Positions 1-8,222 of a stretch of 64,000 nt of DNA are shown here, piece by piece (within the stretch, counting starts at the first letter, position 1; each line of letters starts with the position of its first letter). The notes under the pieces were generated by a model. The model was not told where the DNA came from. It made no database searches and saw only the letters and a program-made list of their open reading frames with translations. The translations under genes and the position numbers were made by a program. The stretch spans positions 98,887-162,886 of the forward strand of contig OZ248428.1 of assembly GCA_965234335.1 (NCBI GenBank). The letters run 5' to 3'. The stretch is from Leadbetterella lacustris. Its GTDB lineage: Bacteria; Bacteroidota; Bacteroidia; Cytophagales; Spirosomataceae.

Positions 1-474
1 CCATTTTAAAGTTAAAAAATCTAATCCAAAACGTCCAGAACCTACAATCATACTGATGGCCGAAATCCATAAAATACCCATTCCTGGTAACATGTTCCAA
101 TAGCCGTATTGTATCTGATGTACAAATACCACCACCAGCATGGTGCAAAATATCAGAAATGAAAAGATACGTGTCTGAAATCCTAAAATCCAAGCAATGC
201 CGCCTACTCCTTCACAAAATGCCGCCATCCAAGCCAGAAAGGCGGGCATCAAGGCGAAAATGCCACCATATTCTGCAACGTCATTTGGAAACCAGAAAGC
301 CACTTCAAAAAGTTTAAGATTCTTGTCGGGGTCGGACCACGGTAATCCAAATTTTGGCGAGCCAAATTCTGCAGTTAGTAAATATCCATAAACAATTCTC
401 GGAATAGCTAGAACAATATCCATCGCCCAACTTGTTTCCGTGGGTTTTATTAGTTTTAAGATTAATTTCTTCAT
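1..474 (-). CDS. DoxX-family membrane protein, C-terminus cut by window edge
   Basis: An open frame of 158 codons starts at the ATG at 472-474 and runs off the left edge without a stop. The translation begins MKKLILKLIKPTETSWAMD and continues into hydrophobic helices, including a Gly-rich segment (FCEGVGGIAWILGF) and a later GMGILWISAISMIVGSGRFG stretch. That is the usual four-helix DoxX pattern, in which a late glycine-rich helix is followed by G-[RP]-[FWY]. DoxX proteins are small inner-membrane proteins, some tied to thiol and oxidative stress, but substrates are mostly unknown. The start lies 5 nt past the stop of the damaged secreted-protein gene at 480-841, so the two were probably cotranscribed. 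The family call is by pattern; function is not established. Confidence 0.75.
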   Translation of the reverse strand, partial: MKKLILKLIKPTETSWAMDIVLAIPRIVYGYLLTAEFGSPKFGLPWSDPDKNLKLFEVAFWFPNDVAEYGGIFALMPAFLAWMAAFCEGVGGIAWILGFQTRIFSFLIFCTMLVVVFVHQIQYGYWNMLPGMGILWISAISMIVGSGRFGLDFLTLKW

Positions 475-479
475 TTTAC

Positions 480-841
480 TTATTGGTTGAGGTTAAATAT
501 TTTGTTGTTATCAGATGGTTTTAAAACCCAAAATGGCTTACTCTTAATTCTATTTCCTGACATCACAACGGATATTTCTTTGTCGTTTGCCAAGTAAATC
601 TGTGTACCTACTACGTCTGTAAAAATTTTTTTCCGTATGGAGTGAGCACTTTACCTTCTGTGGTATTGCTGTCATTACCCGGCCAGTAACTAATAAAGGT
701 GTACTTTTTGGGGAGAATACTTTTGTTTACAAAAGTTACCGTAACTTTTTTGTTATTTTCTTGGCCATAGACACTTGGTAGCCCAGCGAAGAAAATTAGA
801 GAAATTCGTAATAGTTTTTTCAAATTTATAATTTTTAACAA
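480..841 (-). pseudogene. Small secreted protein gene with a homopolymer frameshift
   Basis: The upstream frame gives a signal peptide (KKLLRISLIFFAGLPSVYGQ) and about 50 mature residues, then hits a stop at 611-613. The next frame continues without interruption as KKIFTDVVGTQIYLANDKE and onwards to a stop at 480-482, directly before the DoxX start. The two frames join at a run of seven T on the + strand (626-632, A7 on the coding strand). One extra A would restore a single protein of about 115-120 residues. No ATG fits. The start is a TTG at 839-841 or, better for the signal peptide, the TTG at 821-823. I do not recognise the family. The lesion is either a true frameshift or an indel error in the homopolymer. 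Confidence 0.6.
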
Positions 842-909
842 AATCGCACCGTTGCGATTTGATGTTACAAATTTGAAAGCAAAAATTATCCGAGGCGTTG
901 CAAAATATC

Positions 910-927
910 ATTTGAGGCGGCTCAAAT
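910..927. promoter_or_regulatory. Palindrome in the gap between two minus-strand genes
   Basis: ATTTGAG-GCGG-CTCAAAT is a perfect 7-bp inverted repeat with a 4-nt centre, with looser symmetry on both sides. It sits in the 113-bp gap between the membrane-protein gene (stop at 955) and the start of the secreted-protein/DoxX pair. It could be an operator for the latter. A terminator is less likely because no T-tract follows on the minus strand. Confidence 0.3.
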
Positions 928-954
928 TATGATTTGAAGCTTAATTGTCCATTT

Positions 955-1653
955 TTAGGCCTTTTTGAGTAAAATTCGAAGTGAAGCCAAGTGAGAAAAA
1001 AGTACAGCAGGAACAATAAATGTGGCTAACCAACTAAACGGGAAATGTATAATGGCAACGTTGGGCTGCTCAAAACCAAATTTTTGAAGGGGAGTTTCGG
1101 TATAAAATATTGCCGTAAAAACAATGTTGGCGAGTAAAACCAAAGAAATGATATTCCAGCCAATCAAGAGTTTGGGATTTAGTCCTTTTTTATACAAATA
1201 GACCATGATGGGTGCCGTTAATCCAGCCAAAATATCGAAATTTCGTCCTTCAGAAGTCATGATTTCGGGAATGGCTTTTTGTAGAAATAACCAATACAAA
1301 GCTAATTCTACCGGAATCCGCACGAGGTGCAGATAAGTCAAACTTTTTATTGATAGTGAATCTATTATTTTTCTGGTTTTAGAAATAATTAAAAGCCAAA
1401 GTATCAGTAGTGTTATGGGCAAAATACCCATTAGTACTATTTTTGGAGGAAAAGCATTGGGATTGTTTGCGTAAGTTCCGATAAAAGTAAGGTAAGTTTG
1501 TAGGCTTAGCCAACAAACAAGGATTGCACAAATCTGAAATGCTCTTGATTTTATGGCTTCGGAAGATTTTAGCATCTGAACTACCAAAAACAAGCAAAGG
1601 AATGTAGTGATGATGAAAAAAACAATGAGTGAAAAGGGCAAATTCGGTAGCAT
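955..1653 (-). CDS. Polytopic membrane protein of unknown function
   Basis: The 232-residue protein is almost entirely hydrophobic, with about seven predicted membrane segments. The first is near residues 7-27 and the last near 205-225, separated by short loops. I see no catalytic motif or known transporter signature. The ATG lies 22 nt after the end of the SnoaL-like pseudogene, and the next genes (secreted protein, DoxX) run the same way. The four may therefore have formed a small envelope-related transcription unit. I do not recognise the family and assign no function. Confidence 0.7.
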   Translation of the reverse strand: MLPNLPFSLIVFFIITTFLCLFLVVQMLKSSEAIKSRAFQICAILVCWLSLQTYLTFIGTYANNPNAFPPKIVLMGILPITLLILWLLIISKTRKIIDSLSIKSLTYLHLVRIPVELALYWLFLQKAIPEIMTSEGRNFDILAGLTAPIMVYLYKKGLNPKLLIGWNIISLVLLANIVFTAIFYTETPLQKFGFEQPNVAIIHFPFSWLATFIVPAVLFSHLASLRILLKKA

Positions 1654-1674
1654 TATGATGGTTTTTAAAATTAT

Positions 1675-2105
1675 TTATTCCTGCGAATTGTCGTGATAAG
1701 TAAAGTTCTTGGTGATTTTACCGTTTTCGATAGTGAATATTGTACAAATAGGTAACTCAAATTTGGAGCCGTCGGGTGCAGTTCCAGTGGAAATGAACTC
1801 CACTATCATGTGCTTATCGCCAGGGGGATAAGTCGCAATTACTTCATCTTTTAAATCTGGAAATATTCCGTCCAATTCACTATATATTTTTGTGGTTTGT
1901 TGTTGGGTCTGTTTTACGATGCCGATTCAGAGGCTCGGGTCCTTAAAGTCTGCGGTATCAGCATACATTTCTGCCAATTGTGTGCGTTGAAATGTTCGAA
2001 ATAGGTTTTTACAAGTGTCTGATGGTCATTCGTTTCCATATTTTTTTCTGATTTACATGATACAGCGATGGTTGCCAATAGTAAACCAAGTAGTAATTTT
2101 TTCAT
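1675..2105 (-). pseudogene. SnoaL/NTF2-like lipoprotein gene with frameshift and stop
   Basis: The start MKKLLLGLLLATIAVSC (ATG at 2103-2105) is a lipoprotein signal with the lipobox Cys at residue 17. It is followed by the opening helix of an NTF2-like fold (TLVKTYFEHFNAHNW). The frame is then lost near 1976-1986. Another frame continues as QLAEMYADTADFKDPSL, is interrupted by an in-frame TGA at 1927-1929 where SnoaL-like proteins often have Gly, and resumes as IGIVKQTQQQTTKIYSELDG to the true end at 1675. Restoring it needs one inserted base and one substitution. Two independent lesions make real decay more likely than one base-call error. Family assignment rests on the DP-S-L-G pattern and length (about 143 residues). 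Confidence 0.65.
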
Positions 2106-2173
2106 ATTCCGTTTTTTTGATAACAAACATAAAATTTTAGCTTGAGTTTTTCACTTGCCAAATGACAAGAAAT

Positions 2174-2205
2174 AAAAAAACCGACAAACATGTAGTATTT
2201 GTCGG
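2174..2205 (-). terminator. Rho-independent terminator of the porin gene
   Basis: CCGACAAA and TTTGTCGG form an 8-bp stem around a 9-nt loop. On the minus strand the stem is followed by seven T. It lies 25 bp past the porin stop. Confidence 0.75.
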
Positions 2206-2229
2206 TGCTTTCTGTGGTTTTTTGATAGA

Positions 2230-3417
2230 CTAGAAGTTGAACTGGGCCTGAAGTCGGAGAGTTCTTCCTTTTTGATGATTCACAGGCTTGGCATAATCCT
2301 CAAAAGTTCGGTCTGATATCATGTACAATGCTACTAACTCAAAATAGTTTTTGATCTGATATTCCACGCCTATCTCAAGATCTTTCACAAGGTACTTTCG
2401 AGCATCTATTTCAAACTTTTTACCTCCTTTATAGTATTGATATTTAATGAAAGGAATAATCTCTCTTTTGTCTGTTTTGATTCTGTACATGGTTTGTACG
2501 TACCCACCTCTCAGGTTTTGTAAGGTTGTTGTTTTTGTTATTGGGTCAAATTCTGGTCCTTTGCCTACATTATATTCTGCCTGAAAACCCAAAGGTTGCG
2601 GGTAAATCACTAAACTTCCTGCTATTCGCTTGTCGTCAAAAGTATTGGAGGCCAGTTTGTTGCCTGTTGAAGTAGCTATGGTATATTCGCCAGAAATAGC
2701 CTGAATACTTGCTTCTATAAATTGCCCAGATTTTGTTTTGAATGGATAGGTTAGTCTTGCAACCTTGTGAAGATTATTGTTTAATTCTTCTCTGTTTGCG
2801 GTTTGACCATTATAAAAACCAAAGCCAAAGACGCCATAATCTCCACTTCCTTTTAGACCACTATTTACTAAATAGCTGAATCTACTTCTGATTTCTTTAG
2901 GGGCATAATAGAAAAACGCACCCAAGTCTCGTTCGTTGGCTACTGCACTATTTAATGCATCGTTTCTATCTAAGGCAATTCTATTTTGTGACGATTGCAT
3001 GTTTTCAAATCCATAAGGCACTTTGCTCTGCCCAAATCTTATCCTAAATTCTTTTTCTTTTTCTAAGGCTAGGTCAAAATAGGCATCTCTAATCTGAAAA
3101 CTATGTTGAAAGGTGGAACTCGGATTAGAGGCAAAGTCGGGCTGAATGTAAATGTAAAGCCTGTCTGAGATATCACCAGAAAGAATCAAGCGACCTCTTC
3201 TAATGAAAAAACCGCCATTTTCACCCAATGACCTGTCGCATTGTTCACATTTTAGAGCTGGGTTAGTTTCCAAGAGTCGATTATATCGAAGTTGGGTGTA
3301 GCCTCTTAAACTAATTTTTTCAAACCATTTTTTTGGTGAAGTTTCTGCGGGTTTTGTCTGTGCTAAAGCATAAGCAGACATAGCGACAAAAATTGTCGCG
3401 AATACTGTTTTTCTCAT
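2230..3417 (-). CDS. Outer-membrane porin, phosphate-selective porin O/P-like
   Basis: The 395-residue protein has a signal peptide (MRKTVFATIFVAMSAYALAQ) and then alternating amphipathic strands rich in Arg, Tyr and Phe, ending in Phe as outer-membrane barrels do (RLQAQFNF). The stretch GGFFIRRGRLILSGDISDRL, followed by IYIQPDF, is the characteristic N-terminal region of the OprO/OprP family. Such porins let small, often anionic, solutes cross the outer membrane. The true substrate cannot be read from sequence. A CxxC (CEQC) lies near mature residue 40 in a likely surface loop, which is uncommon for barrel proteins. The gene stands alone with its own terminator. No phosphate-uptake genes are near, so a phosphate role is not supported by context. 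Confidence 0.85.
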   Translation of the reverse strand: MRKTVFATIFVAMSAYALAQTKPAETSPKKWFEKISLRGYTQLRYNRLLETNPALKCEQCDRSLGENGGFFIRRGRLILSGDISDRLYIYIQPDFASNPSSTFQHSFQIRDAYFDLALEKEKEFRIRFGQSKVPYGFENMQSSQNRIALDRNDALNSAVANERDLGAFFYYAPKEIRSRFSYLVNSGLKGSGDYGVFGFGFYNGQTANREELNNNLHKVARLTYPFKTKSGQFIEASIQAISGEYTIATSTGNKLASNTFDDKRIAGSLVIYPQPLGFQAEYNVGKGPEFDPITKTTTLQNLRGGYVQTMYRIKTDKREIIPFIKYQYYKGGKKFEIDARKYLVKDLEIGVEYQIKNYFELVALYMISDRTFEDYAKPVNHQKGRTLRLQAQFNF

Positions 3418-3591
3418 TGATTCTATTGGTAATTTTTACGGATATAATCCGATAATTTTAAATTGTTAATGACTAACTTTTTAAAATTCTGCTGCAAAAT
3501 TCACAATATTTAATGTGAACATTAAATTATCAATGTTATGAAATTGTTAACTTTATATTAATATTTGAGGACTTTGGGGTGAGTTTATTCT

Positions 3592-4260
3592 TCAAACAAC
3601 CGAAAAAGTATCTTCTATTTCGCTGGGGTTAACTTTTAGTACGCCGGCCAATACCAGTAAAACCAAAGTGCGGCTGGCTATTTTTTTAGGTATTTCGGCG
3701 ATTTCTGAAAACTTTGTTACGGTAATTTCTTTGTTTGAGTCTAAGTATTTCATCAAAAGGTTCTCTTTTTCGCCATAGGCAAACTTATAGCCTTTGTTCT
3801 TTTTATTGCCTTTGAGTATTTCTTTAACCTCCTTGCTCGCTTGTATGGACTTATCGGCACTTCTTACGAATATCTTGCGTTCGTCGGGAATTCCCTTTAA
3901 GTCAAGACAATGAGGTTTGTTTTCACTTGCCAGAATATCGTAAATCAGTATTTCTTTTTCATTATCGAGCCTAATTTTTTGAAGTTTATAGTTTACCTCT
4001 GGGAAGATAAATTTTTCAATACTTTTCGATATGATGTACTCGTCTTCGTCGGGATATTTCAGTCCTATTAGCTCTTTGTTGTCAGCTACTCCTATCAGCA
4101 GTTTTCCGCCCTCTGAGTTAGCAAATGCAACGACTTCCTTCATAATTTTGTCTGGGTGGTTGCTTTTGAGCTTAAACTCTAGCTGTTGACCTTCGCCTTG
4201 CCTTACCAGTTGCCTTAAGTCCTTTAGCTCGGGTCTTTCGAAGTTTTTAGTTATAGTCAT
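3592..4260 (-). CDS. AlbA_2 (Schlafen-type) putative DNA-binding protein
   Basis: The start is taken at the ATG at 4258-4260 (MTITKNFERPELKDL), because a promoter-like -7 element at 4282-4289 overlaps the longer frame. Residues about 18-120 carry the AlbA_2 signature: EGQQLEFKLK, then VVAFANSEGGKLLIGVADN, and FVRSADKSIQAS. The C-terminal 60 residues look like a winged helix (KYLDSNKEITVTKFSEIAEI). The family is usually annotated as transcriptional regulator or ATP-binding protein, often next to mobile or stress genes, but its biochemistry is poorly known. The gene is monocistronic here between the porin and a DUF2795 gene. A role as a stand-alone regulator is an inference. Confidence 0.75.
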   Translation of the reverse strand: MTITKNFERPELKDLRQLVRQGEGQQLEFKLKSNHPDKIMKEVVAFANSEGGKLLIGVADNKELIGLKYPDEDEYIISKSIEKFIFPEVNYKLQKIRLDNEKEILIYDILASENKPHCLDLKGIPDERKIFVRSADKSIQASKEVKEILKGNKKNKGYKFAYGEKENLLMKYLDSNKEITVTKFSEIAEIPKKIASRTLVLLVLAGVLKVNPSEIEDTFSVV

Positions 4261-4281
4261 GATATTGTATGCTCTATTGGT

Positions 4282-4289
4282 CAAATATA
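4282..4289 (-). promoter_or_regulatory. Bacteroidota-type -7 element for the AlbA_2 gene
   Basis: The minus strand reads TATATTTG, matching TAnnTTTG, 22 nt before the chosen ATG. No matching -33 TTTG lies 19-21 nt further upstream, so only the -7 half is supported. Confidence 0.4.
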
Positions 4290-4304
4290 CAATATAGAAA
4301 GCAC

Positions 4305-4332
4305 AAAAAAAACACCCCGACTTGGAGGTGTT
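4305..4332 (-). terminator. Terminator after the DUF2795 gene
   Basis: On the minus strand AACACC...GGTGTT pairs around a partly paired centre and is followed by eight T. It lies 26 bp past the DUF2795 stop. Confidence 0.7.
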
Positions 4333-4357
4333 TATTTTATTAAATCAGTGAATACTT

Positions 4358-4579
4358 TTAATATTCATCTTCATTAAAGAAAAAGTCTTCTTTGGTTGGA
4401 TAATCTGGCCAAATCTCCTCGATGTTTTCGTAGGGTTGACCGTCGTCTTCCAATTCTGACAAATTCTCAATCACTTCATTTGGAGCTCCTGACCTTATAG
4501 AAAAATCTATCAATTCGTCTTTAGTTGCTGGCCATGGGGCGTCTTCCAAATAAGAAACAAGTTCTAGTGTCCAGTACAT
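4358..4579 (-). CDS. DUF2795 family small acidic protein
   Basis: The 73-residue reading starts MYWTLELVSYLEDAPWPATK (ATG at 4577-4579). It keeps the DUF2795 core (LEDAPWPATKDELIDFSIR followed by a short helix and a Leu-rich segment) and ends in a very acidic tail rich in Glu, Asp and Phe. A longer frame upstream to 4654 exists, but a -7 promoter element at 4621-4628 lies inside it, so the short form is preferred. DUF2795 proteins are short, conserved in Bacteroidota, and have no established function. The gene is flanked by its own promoter and terminator and looks monocistronic. Confidence 0.75.
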   Translation of the reverse strand: MYWTLELVSYLEDAPWPATKDELIDFSIRSGAPNEVIENLSELEDDGQPYENIEEIWPDYPTKEDFFFNEDEY

Positions 4580-4620
4580 ATTCCCACTCGTTTTAGTTAA
4601 AAATCTTTTAAATTTGGCTG

Positions 4621-4628
4621 CAAAAGTA
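4621..4628 (-). promoter_or_regulatory. -7 element upstream of the DUF2795 gene
   Basis: The minus strand reads TACTTTTG (TAnnTTTG), 42 nt before the ATG. A TTGCG lies about 20 nt further upstream as a possible -33. It decides the start of the DUF2795 gene. Confidence 0.45.
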
Positions 4629-4739
4629 TAAAAAACTTTGACAGTAAAACGCAATTAAAAGAAAAAATTGTCATAAATTCCCAAAAAAAAACCTGTTTAG
4701 GGCTATTTGCTTTATTTTCAGTACTTTAATTTTTACATA

Positions 4740-5495
4740 ATGACCAATTTGACCAAAAAAAAACTATTAGAAATATGTTGTTTTAGCCTAAAATCTTGCA
4801 AAAATGCCGAAATGGGCGGTGCGGATAGAATAGAACTTTGTGGAGGTTTTTTAGAAGGCGGCACTACACCCAGCGTTGGTCTGGTAAGGTCAGTTATTGA
4901 ACAAGTTCAAATTCCTGCCTACCTTATGATTCGCCCTCGTGGTGGAGATTTTTTGTATAATGAGGACGAAATCCAAGTTATGTTAGATGATATACAGCTC
5001 CTCAAAATTTACGGACCTGCTGGTTTTGTTATAGGCATGCTTACGGCCGATGGAGACATTGACATGGTGGGCACCCAGCGTTTATTGGATGCTATTGGCG
5101 ATTTTCCGGTGACTTTTCATCGGGCATTCGACATGTGTAGAAATCCTGAATTGGCTATAGATCAGCTCGTTAGTATGGGTATCGAAAACATTCTGACCTC
5201 AGGGCAGTTTCAAACAGCCCCAGAGGCCATCGAAAACCTTAAGGCCTTTAAGGATACAGCCTCAAATAGAATAAATATAATGGCCGGCAGTGGGGTGAAT
5301 TCCCAGAATATTCCCCAAATAGCCGCGGCGAATGTTGACGCTTTTCATTGTTCGGCCAAAATGGATTATCCCAGCCTAATGAATTTTAGAAACCCCAACA
5401 TAAATATGGGGTCAAAAGACGCAGACGAATTTATGAACATGGAAGCAGATGTGGAAATGATAAGACTAGCTAAGGTGGCTATTGAAAAACTATAA
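4740..5495 (+). CDS. cutC: CutC family copper-homeostasis-type TIM barrel protein
   Basis: Starting at the ATG at 4740 (MTNLTKKKLLEICCFSLKSC), the 251-residue protein has the CutC hallmarks: an opening E-x-C strand with paired Ala/Gly segments (NAEMGGADRIELCGG), the LEGGTTPSVGLV segment, MIRPRGGDFLYNEDE, and VTFHRAFD. CutC proteins form a TIM barrel once linked to copper tolerance. The bacterial activity remains uncertain. Full family length is kept. It is convergent with porT, whose 3' end overlaps by 17 nt, and has no operon partner here. Confidence 0.88.
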   Translation: MTNLTKKKLLEICCFSLKSCKNAEMGGADRIELCGGFLEGGTTPSVGLVRSVIEQVQIPAYLMIRPRGGDFLYNEDEIQVMLDDIQLLKIYGPAGFVIGMLTADGDIDMVGTQRLLDAIGDFPVTFHRAFDMCRNPELAIDQLVSMGIENILTSGQFQTAPEAIENLKAFKDTASNRINIMAGSGVNSQNIPQIAAANVDAFHCSAKMDYPSLMNFRNPNINMGSKDADEFMNMEADVEMIRLAKVAIEKL

Positions 5496-6192
5496 AAAGC
5501 GTAACGGAGTGCGTTTTGAGTTTATCTACATAACTCAAAAAACTCGACCGATTTCCGCCAGGGTTTATCATATTTTTGATTCCATGAGAAAAATGTAACT
5601 CTGGCGTGATTTTAAAATACTCTCTGAAAAGCTCTAGACCCATACCATATTCAACCGAGAAATCGCTTGTTTTGGTTGTAAAGTTGCTTACTAGAGTTGC
5701 ATTGTTTCTTTTGTTGACCACATTGGTTTCGAAACCATACTTCAATCCTGCAAAAACAAACATTCTAGAATTATGTCTTCGCTCCGACTTGTATTTTAAC
5801 TGAACTGGAATCTCAAACCAAGCCTTATCCTCTTGATTGTGGGCAATGCTGTCATTTTCGAGCAGTTTTCTTGAATAAATAGATACTGAAAGCGGAGAAA
5901 ACCTAAAGTCTAGGTAGTCGTTTATATAAACATTTACCAAACCTCCGGCTTTTATACCCGTGGAAGTTGGCGAGCTGATGGCGTAAACCTTTCCATTGTT
6001 TACGTCTGCTAGGTACGAATTATTGAACTTTATGTTGTACTTGGTGTTTGCCAAGCCCAAAAAATACCCAAAATGTACTTTTTTGTTGTCGTAGTTCGGC
6101 TGAAATTTGGTGCGGATTTGTGCGATGGACATGTTTGCAACAAAAATCAGAGTTAATACGAATGTTATTTTTTTCCTAAATAGATTGAGCAT
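5479..6192 (-). CDS. porT: PorT-like outer-membrane protein (type IX secretion/gliding)
   Basis: The 237-residue protein begins with a signal peptide (FRKKITFVLTLIFVANMSIAQ). It continues as a beta-barrel with KKVHFGYFLGLANTKYNIKF, the N-terminal strand typical of PorT, and a KPELHFSHGI-like region (here ITPELHFSHGIKNM) near the C-terminus. PorT is needed for the type IX secretion system that exports gingipains and gliding adhesins. It overlaps ubiE by 28 nt and sits in the pyrD-ubiE-porT transcription unit, an arrangement I recall from other Bacteroidota. It supports T9SS capability in this organism, relevant to the secreted cluster at 53.9-64 kb. Confidence 0.82.
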   Translation of the reverse strand: MLNLFRKKITFVLTLIFVANMSIAQIRTKFQPNYDNKKVHFGYFLGLANTKYNIKFNNSYLADVNNGKVYAISSPTSTGIKAGGLVNVYINDYLDFRFSPLSVSIYSRKLLENDSIAHNQEDKAWFEIPVQLKYKSERRHNSRMFVFAGLKYGFETNVVNKRNNATLVSNFTTKTSDFSVEYGMGLELFREYFKITPELHFSHGIKNMINPGGNRSSFLSYVDKLKTHSVTLFIVFQ

Positions 6193-6890
6193 ATACCAAA
6201 TGTAAGGGTTTTTACGTAGGTTTCTCTAAAACCTGCCAGTTCGAAAACATCTAAGAAGGCTCTACCATCGGGAAATGCTTTAACAGACTCGGGCAAATAA
6301 CTGTATGCCGAGCCGTCTTTGGACACCAACTTGCCGATTATAGGTAAAATCTTAGTAGAGTAAAACCAATAGAATTGTTTAAATGGAAAAATTGCCGGTT
6401 TTGAGAATTCTACCACCAAACACGTTCCGCCGGGCTTCAAAACCCTGCACATGTCGGTGAGTCCTTGGAGTAAATTCTCGAAATTGCGAACACCAAAAGA
6501 AACGATAACCGTGTCAAAAGTATTGTCATTGAAGAGCAATTTCTCAGAATCGCCCATCTGAAGTTCTATTTTGTCTGTTAGGCCAAGTTTTTTTATTTTT
6601 TCTTTGCCCACATTAAGCATACCTTCGGATATATCTACACCAACAATTTTTTTGACTTTCAAGATTTTGTTGGCTTCAATGGCCAAGTCGCCCGTGCCTG
6701 TGGCGATGTCTAGCACCAAGTCATTGTTTCTATCCTTGATCATTCCCAAGGCTTTTTTTCTCCAATAAATATCAACTCCACCGCTCAGCAATCTATTCAG
6801 AAAGTCGTATTTAACGGCTATGCTGTCAAACATATCCGCCACTTGTTCTTTTTTGCTGTCACTACTGTCTTTGTAGGGTACTACACTCAT
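6165..6890 (-). CDS. ubiE: Demethylmenaquinone methyltransferase
   Basis: The 241-residue class I SAM methyltransferase has UbiE/MenG signatures: VADMFDSIAVKYDFLNRLLS near the N-terminus, the SAM loop VLDIATGTGDLAIEA, and VVSFGVRNFENLLQGL. It methylates demethylmenaquinone (or the ubiquinone precursor) in respiratory quinone synthesis. Bacteroidota normally use menaquinone, which fits the complex I subunits at 44.4-49.6 kb. Its start codon overlaps the pyrD stop (TAATG), so translation is coupled, and its 3' end overlaps porT by 28 nt. Confidence 0.95.
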   Translation of the reverse strand: MSVVPYKDSSDSKKEQVADMFDSIAVKYDFLNRLLSGGVDIYWRKKALGMIKDRNNDLVLDIATGTGDLAIEANKILKVKKIVGVDISEGMLNVGKEKIKKLGLTDKIELQMGDSEKLLFNDNTFDTVIVSFGVRNFENLLQGLTDMCRVLKPGGTCLVVEFSKPAIFPFKQFYWFYSTKILPIIGKLVSKDGSAYSYLPESVKAFPDGRAFLDVFELAGFRETYVKTLTFGICSIYLGKK

Positions 6891-7915
6891 TATATTAGTT
6901 CTTTATTGATATTTTTCGCTATCGCTGGCCCTTCATAGATAAATCCTGAGTAAACTTGAACCAGGCTCGCTCCTGCTTCTAATTTTTCTTTAGCGTCTTG
7001 GGCATTGTATATTCCTCCTGCACCAATTATGCCAAACTTTCCATCGCTTTTTTGACTCAAATATTTGATTACCTCAGTAGAGCGGTCTTTAAGCGGTTTG
7101 CCAGAAAGTCCGCCTGCACCAATTTTTTCCACTTCCTTGTCGTCTGTTTGTAAATCTGCCCTTGACAAGGTGGTATTGGTGGCTATTACGCCAGCTATTC
7201 CTGTTTCGGTTACTATTTCCACGATGTCGTCAAGCTGGAAGTCTGTAAGATCTGGAGCTATTTTAAGTAAAACGGGTTTTTTGTGCTTTTGGTTTTCTAT
7301 TTGTAGTGCAGCGAGTATTTTTTTGAGTGGTTCTTTTTCCTGTAAATCCCGCAGACCGGGTGTATTTGGCGACGAAACATTCACCACAAAGTAGTCTACA
7401 TAGTCGGCCAAACCTTTAAAAGCAATCATATAATCGCTGAGGGCATCATCGTTTTCGGTCAATTTGTTTTTGCCAATATTTCCACCAACGATTATTTTAG
7501 AATTTCGCTTTTTTAGATTTTTAACTACTTCCTTTATGCCGGCATTGTTAAAACCCATGCGATTTATAAGTGCCTCGTCTTTTTTTAGTCGAAACAAACG
7601 CGGTTTGGGGTTGCCATCTTGTGGCTTTGGAGTAACGGTGCCGATTTCTATAAACCCAAATCCTAGGCAATCCAACTCATCTATCCAAAGGGCGTTTTTG
7701 TCAAAACCAGCCGCTAATCCTACTGGATTTTTAAAATCTAAGCCTAAAAAATTCCGATGTAAACTGTCTGATTTTACTTCTAAATTCTTTTTAATGATGT
7801 ATTTAACGCCTGGAATCGAACAAGCAAACTTTAGACAATCCATTGCGAAATAATGAATTCGCTCGGGGTCAAACTTGGTAAGAAGAGGAAAAACGAGATT
7901 TTTGTATAAAGACAA
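6890..7915 (-). CDS. pyrD: Quinone-dependent dihydroorotate dehydrogenase (class 2)
   Basis: The 341-residue enzyme has the class 2 N-terminal extension (MSLYKNLVFPLLTKFDPERI) and the FMN barrel motifs FKNPVGLAAGFDKN, IEIGTVTPKPQDGNPKPRLF and VVNVSSPNTPGLRDLQ. The Ser in the last motif is the class 2 catalytic base. It oxidises dihydroorotate to orotate in pyrimidine synthesis and passes electrons to membrane quinone, so pairing with ubiE is metabolically sensible. It is the first gene of a three-gene operon, with a good promoter 22-53 nt upstream. Confidence 0.96.
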   Translation of the reverse strand: MSLYKNLVFPLLTKFDPERIHYFAMDCLKFACSIPGVKYIIKKNLEVKSDSLHRNFLGLDFKNPVGLAAGFDKNALWIDELDCLGFGFIEIGTVTPKPQDGNPKPRLFRLKKDEALINRMGFNNAGIKEVVKNLKKRNSKIIVGGNIGKNKLTENDDALSDYMIAFKGLADYVDYFVVNVSSPNTPGLRDLQEKEPLKKILAALQIENQKHKKPVLLKIAPDLTDFQLDDIVEIVTETGIAGVIATNTTLSRADLQTDDKEVEKIGAGGLSGKPLKDRSTEVIKYLSQKSDGKFGIIGAGGIYNAQDAKEKLEAGASLVQVYSGFIYEGPAIAKNINKELI

Positions 7916-7937
7916 GGTTTTAGAATGGTTTAATAGA

Positions 7938-7969
7938 CAAAATTAATTCTAAATGGTGGTAATGGCAAA
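7938..7969 (-). promoter_or_regulatory. Promoter of the pyrD-ubiE-porT operon
   Basis: On the minus strand TTTG (7966-7969), a 20-nt spacer and TAATTTTG (7938-7945) match the Bacteroidota consensus TTTG-N19-21-TAnnTTTG. The -7 element lies 22 nt before the pyrD ATG. Confidence 0.65.
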
Positions 7970-8028
7970 TGATCCTAATTTGCGAGGTTTTTCTATATTT
8001 TGTTAAAAGATATATTTAATAATATATT

Positions 8029-8044
8029 AAAATAGTACTATTTT
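8029..8044. promoter_or_regulatory. Perfect 16-bp palindrome, candidate TetR operator
   Basis: AAAATAGTACTATTTT is a perfect 16-bp palindrome in the 307-bp gap between divergent pyrD and the tetR-efflux operon. TetR-family dimers bind palindromes of about this size near their own gene. It lies 179 bp before the tetR start. The rest of the gap holds the pyrD promoter and no gene. Confidence 0.45.
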
Positions 8045-8222
8045 GTAAATATTGGGATTCGTGGCAATTTGAAAAGGCACGTCCGTTTTTATTTGAAAAT
8101 GAGACTTTTATGTATTTCTATTTTTTTGCTAAAGTTCTAAACATAAAATCTAACGATAATTGAATCTAAAAAAAACAATAAAAACTTTGAACCTTTTGAA
8201 AGTTTCCTGAGTTTTCAAAGAT

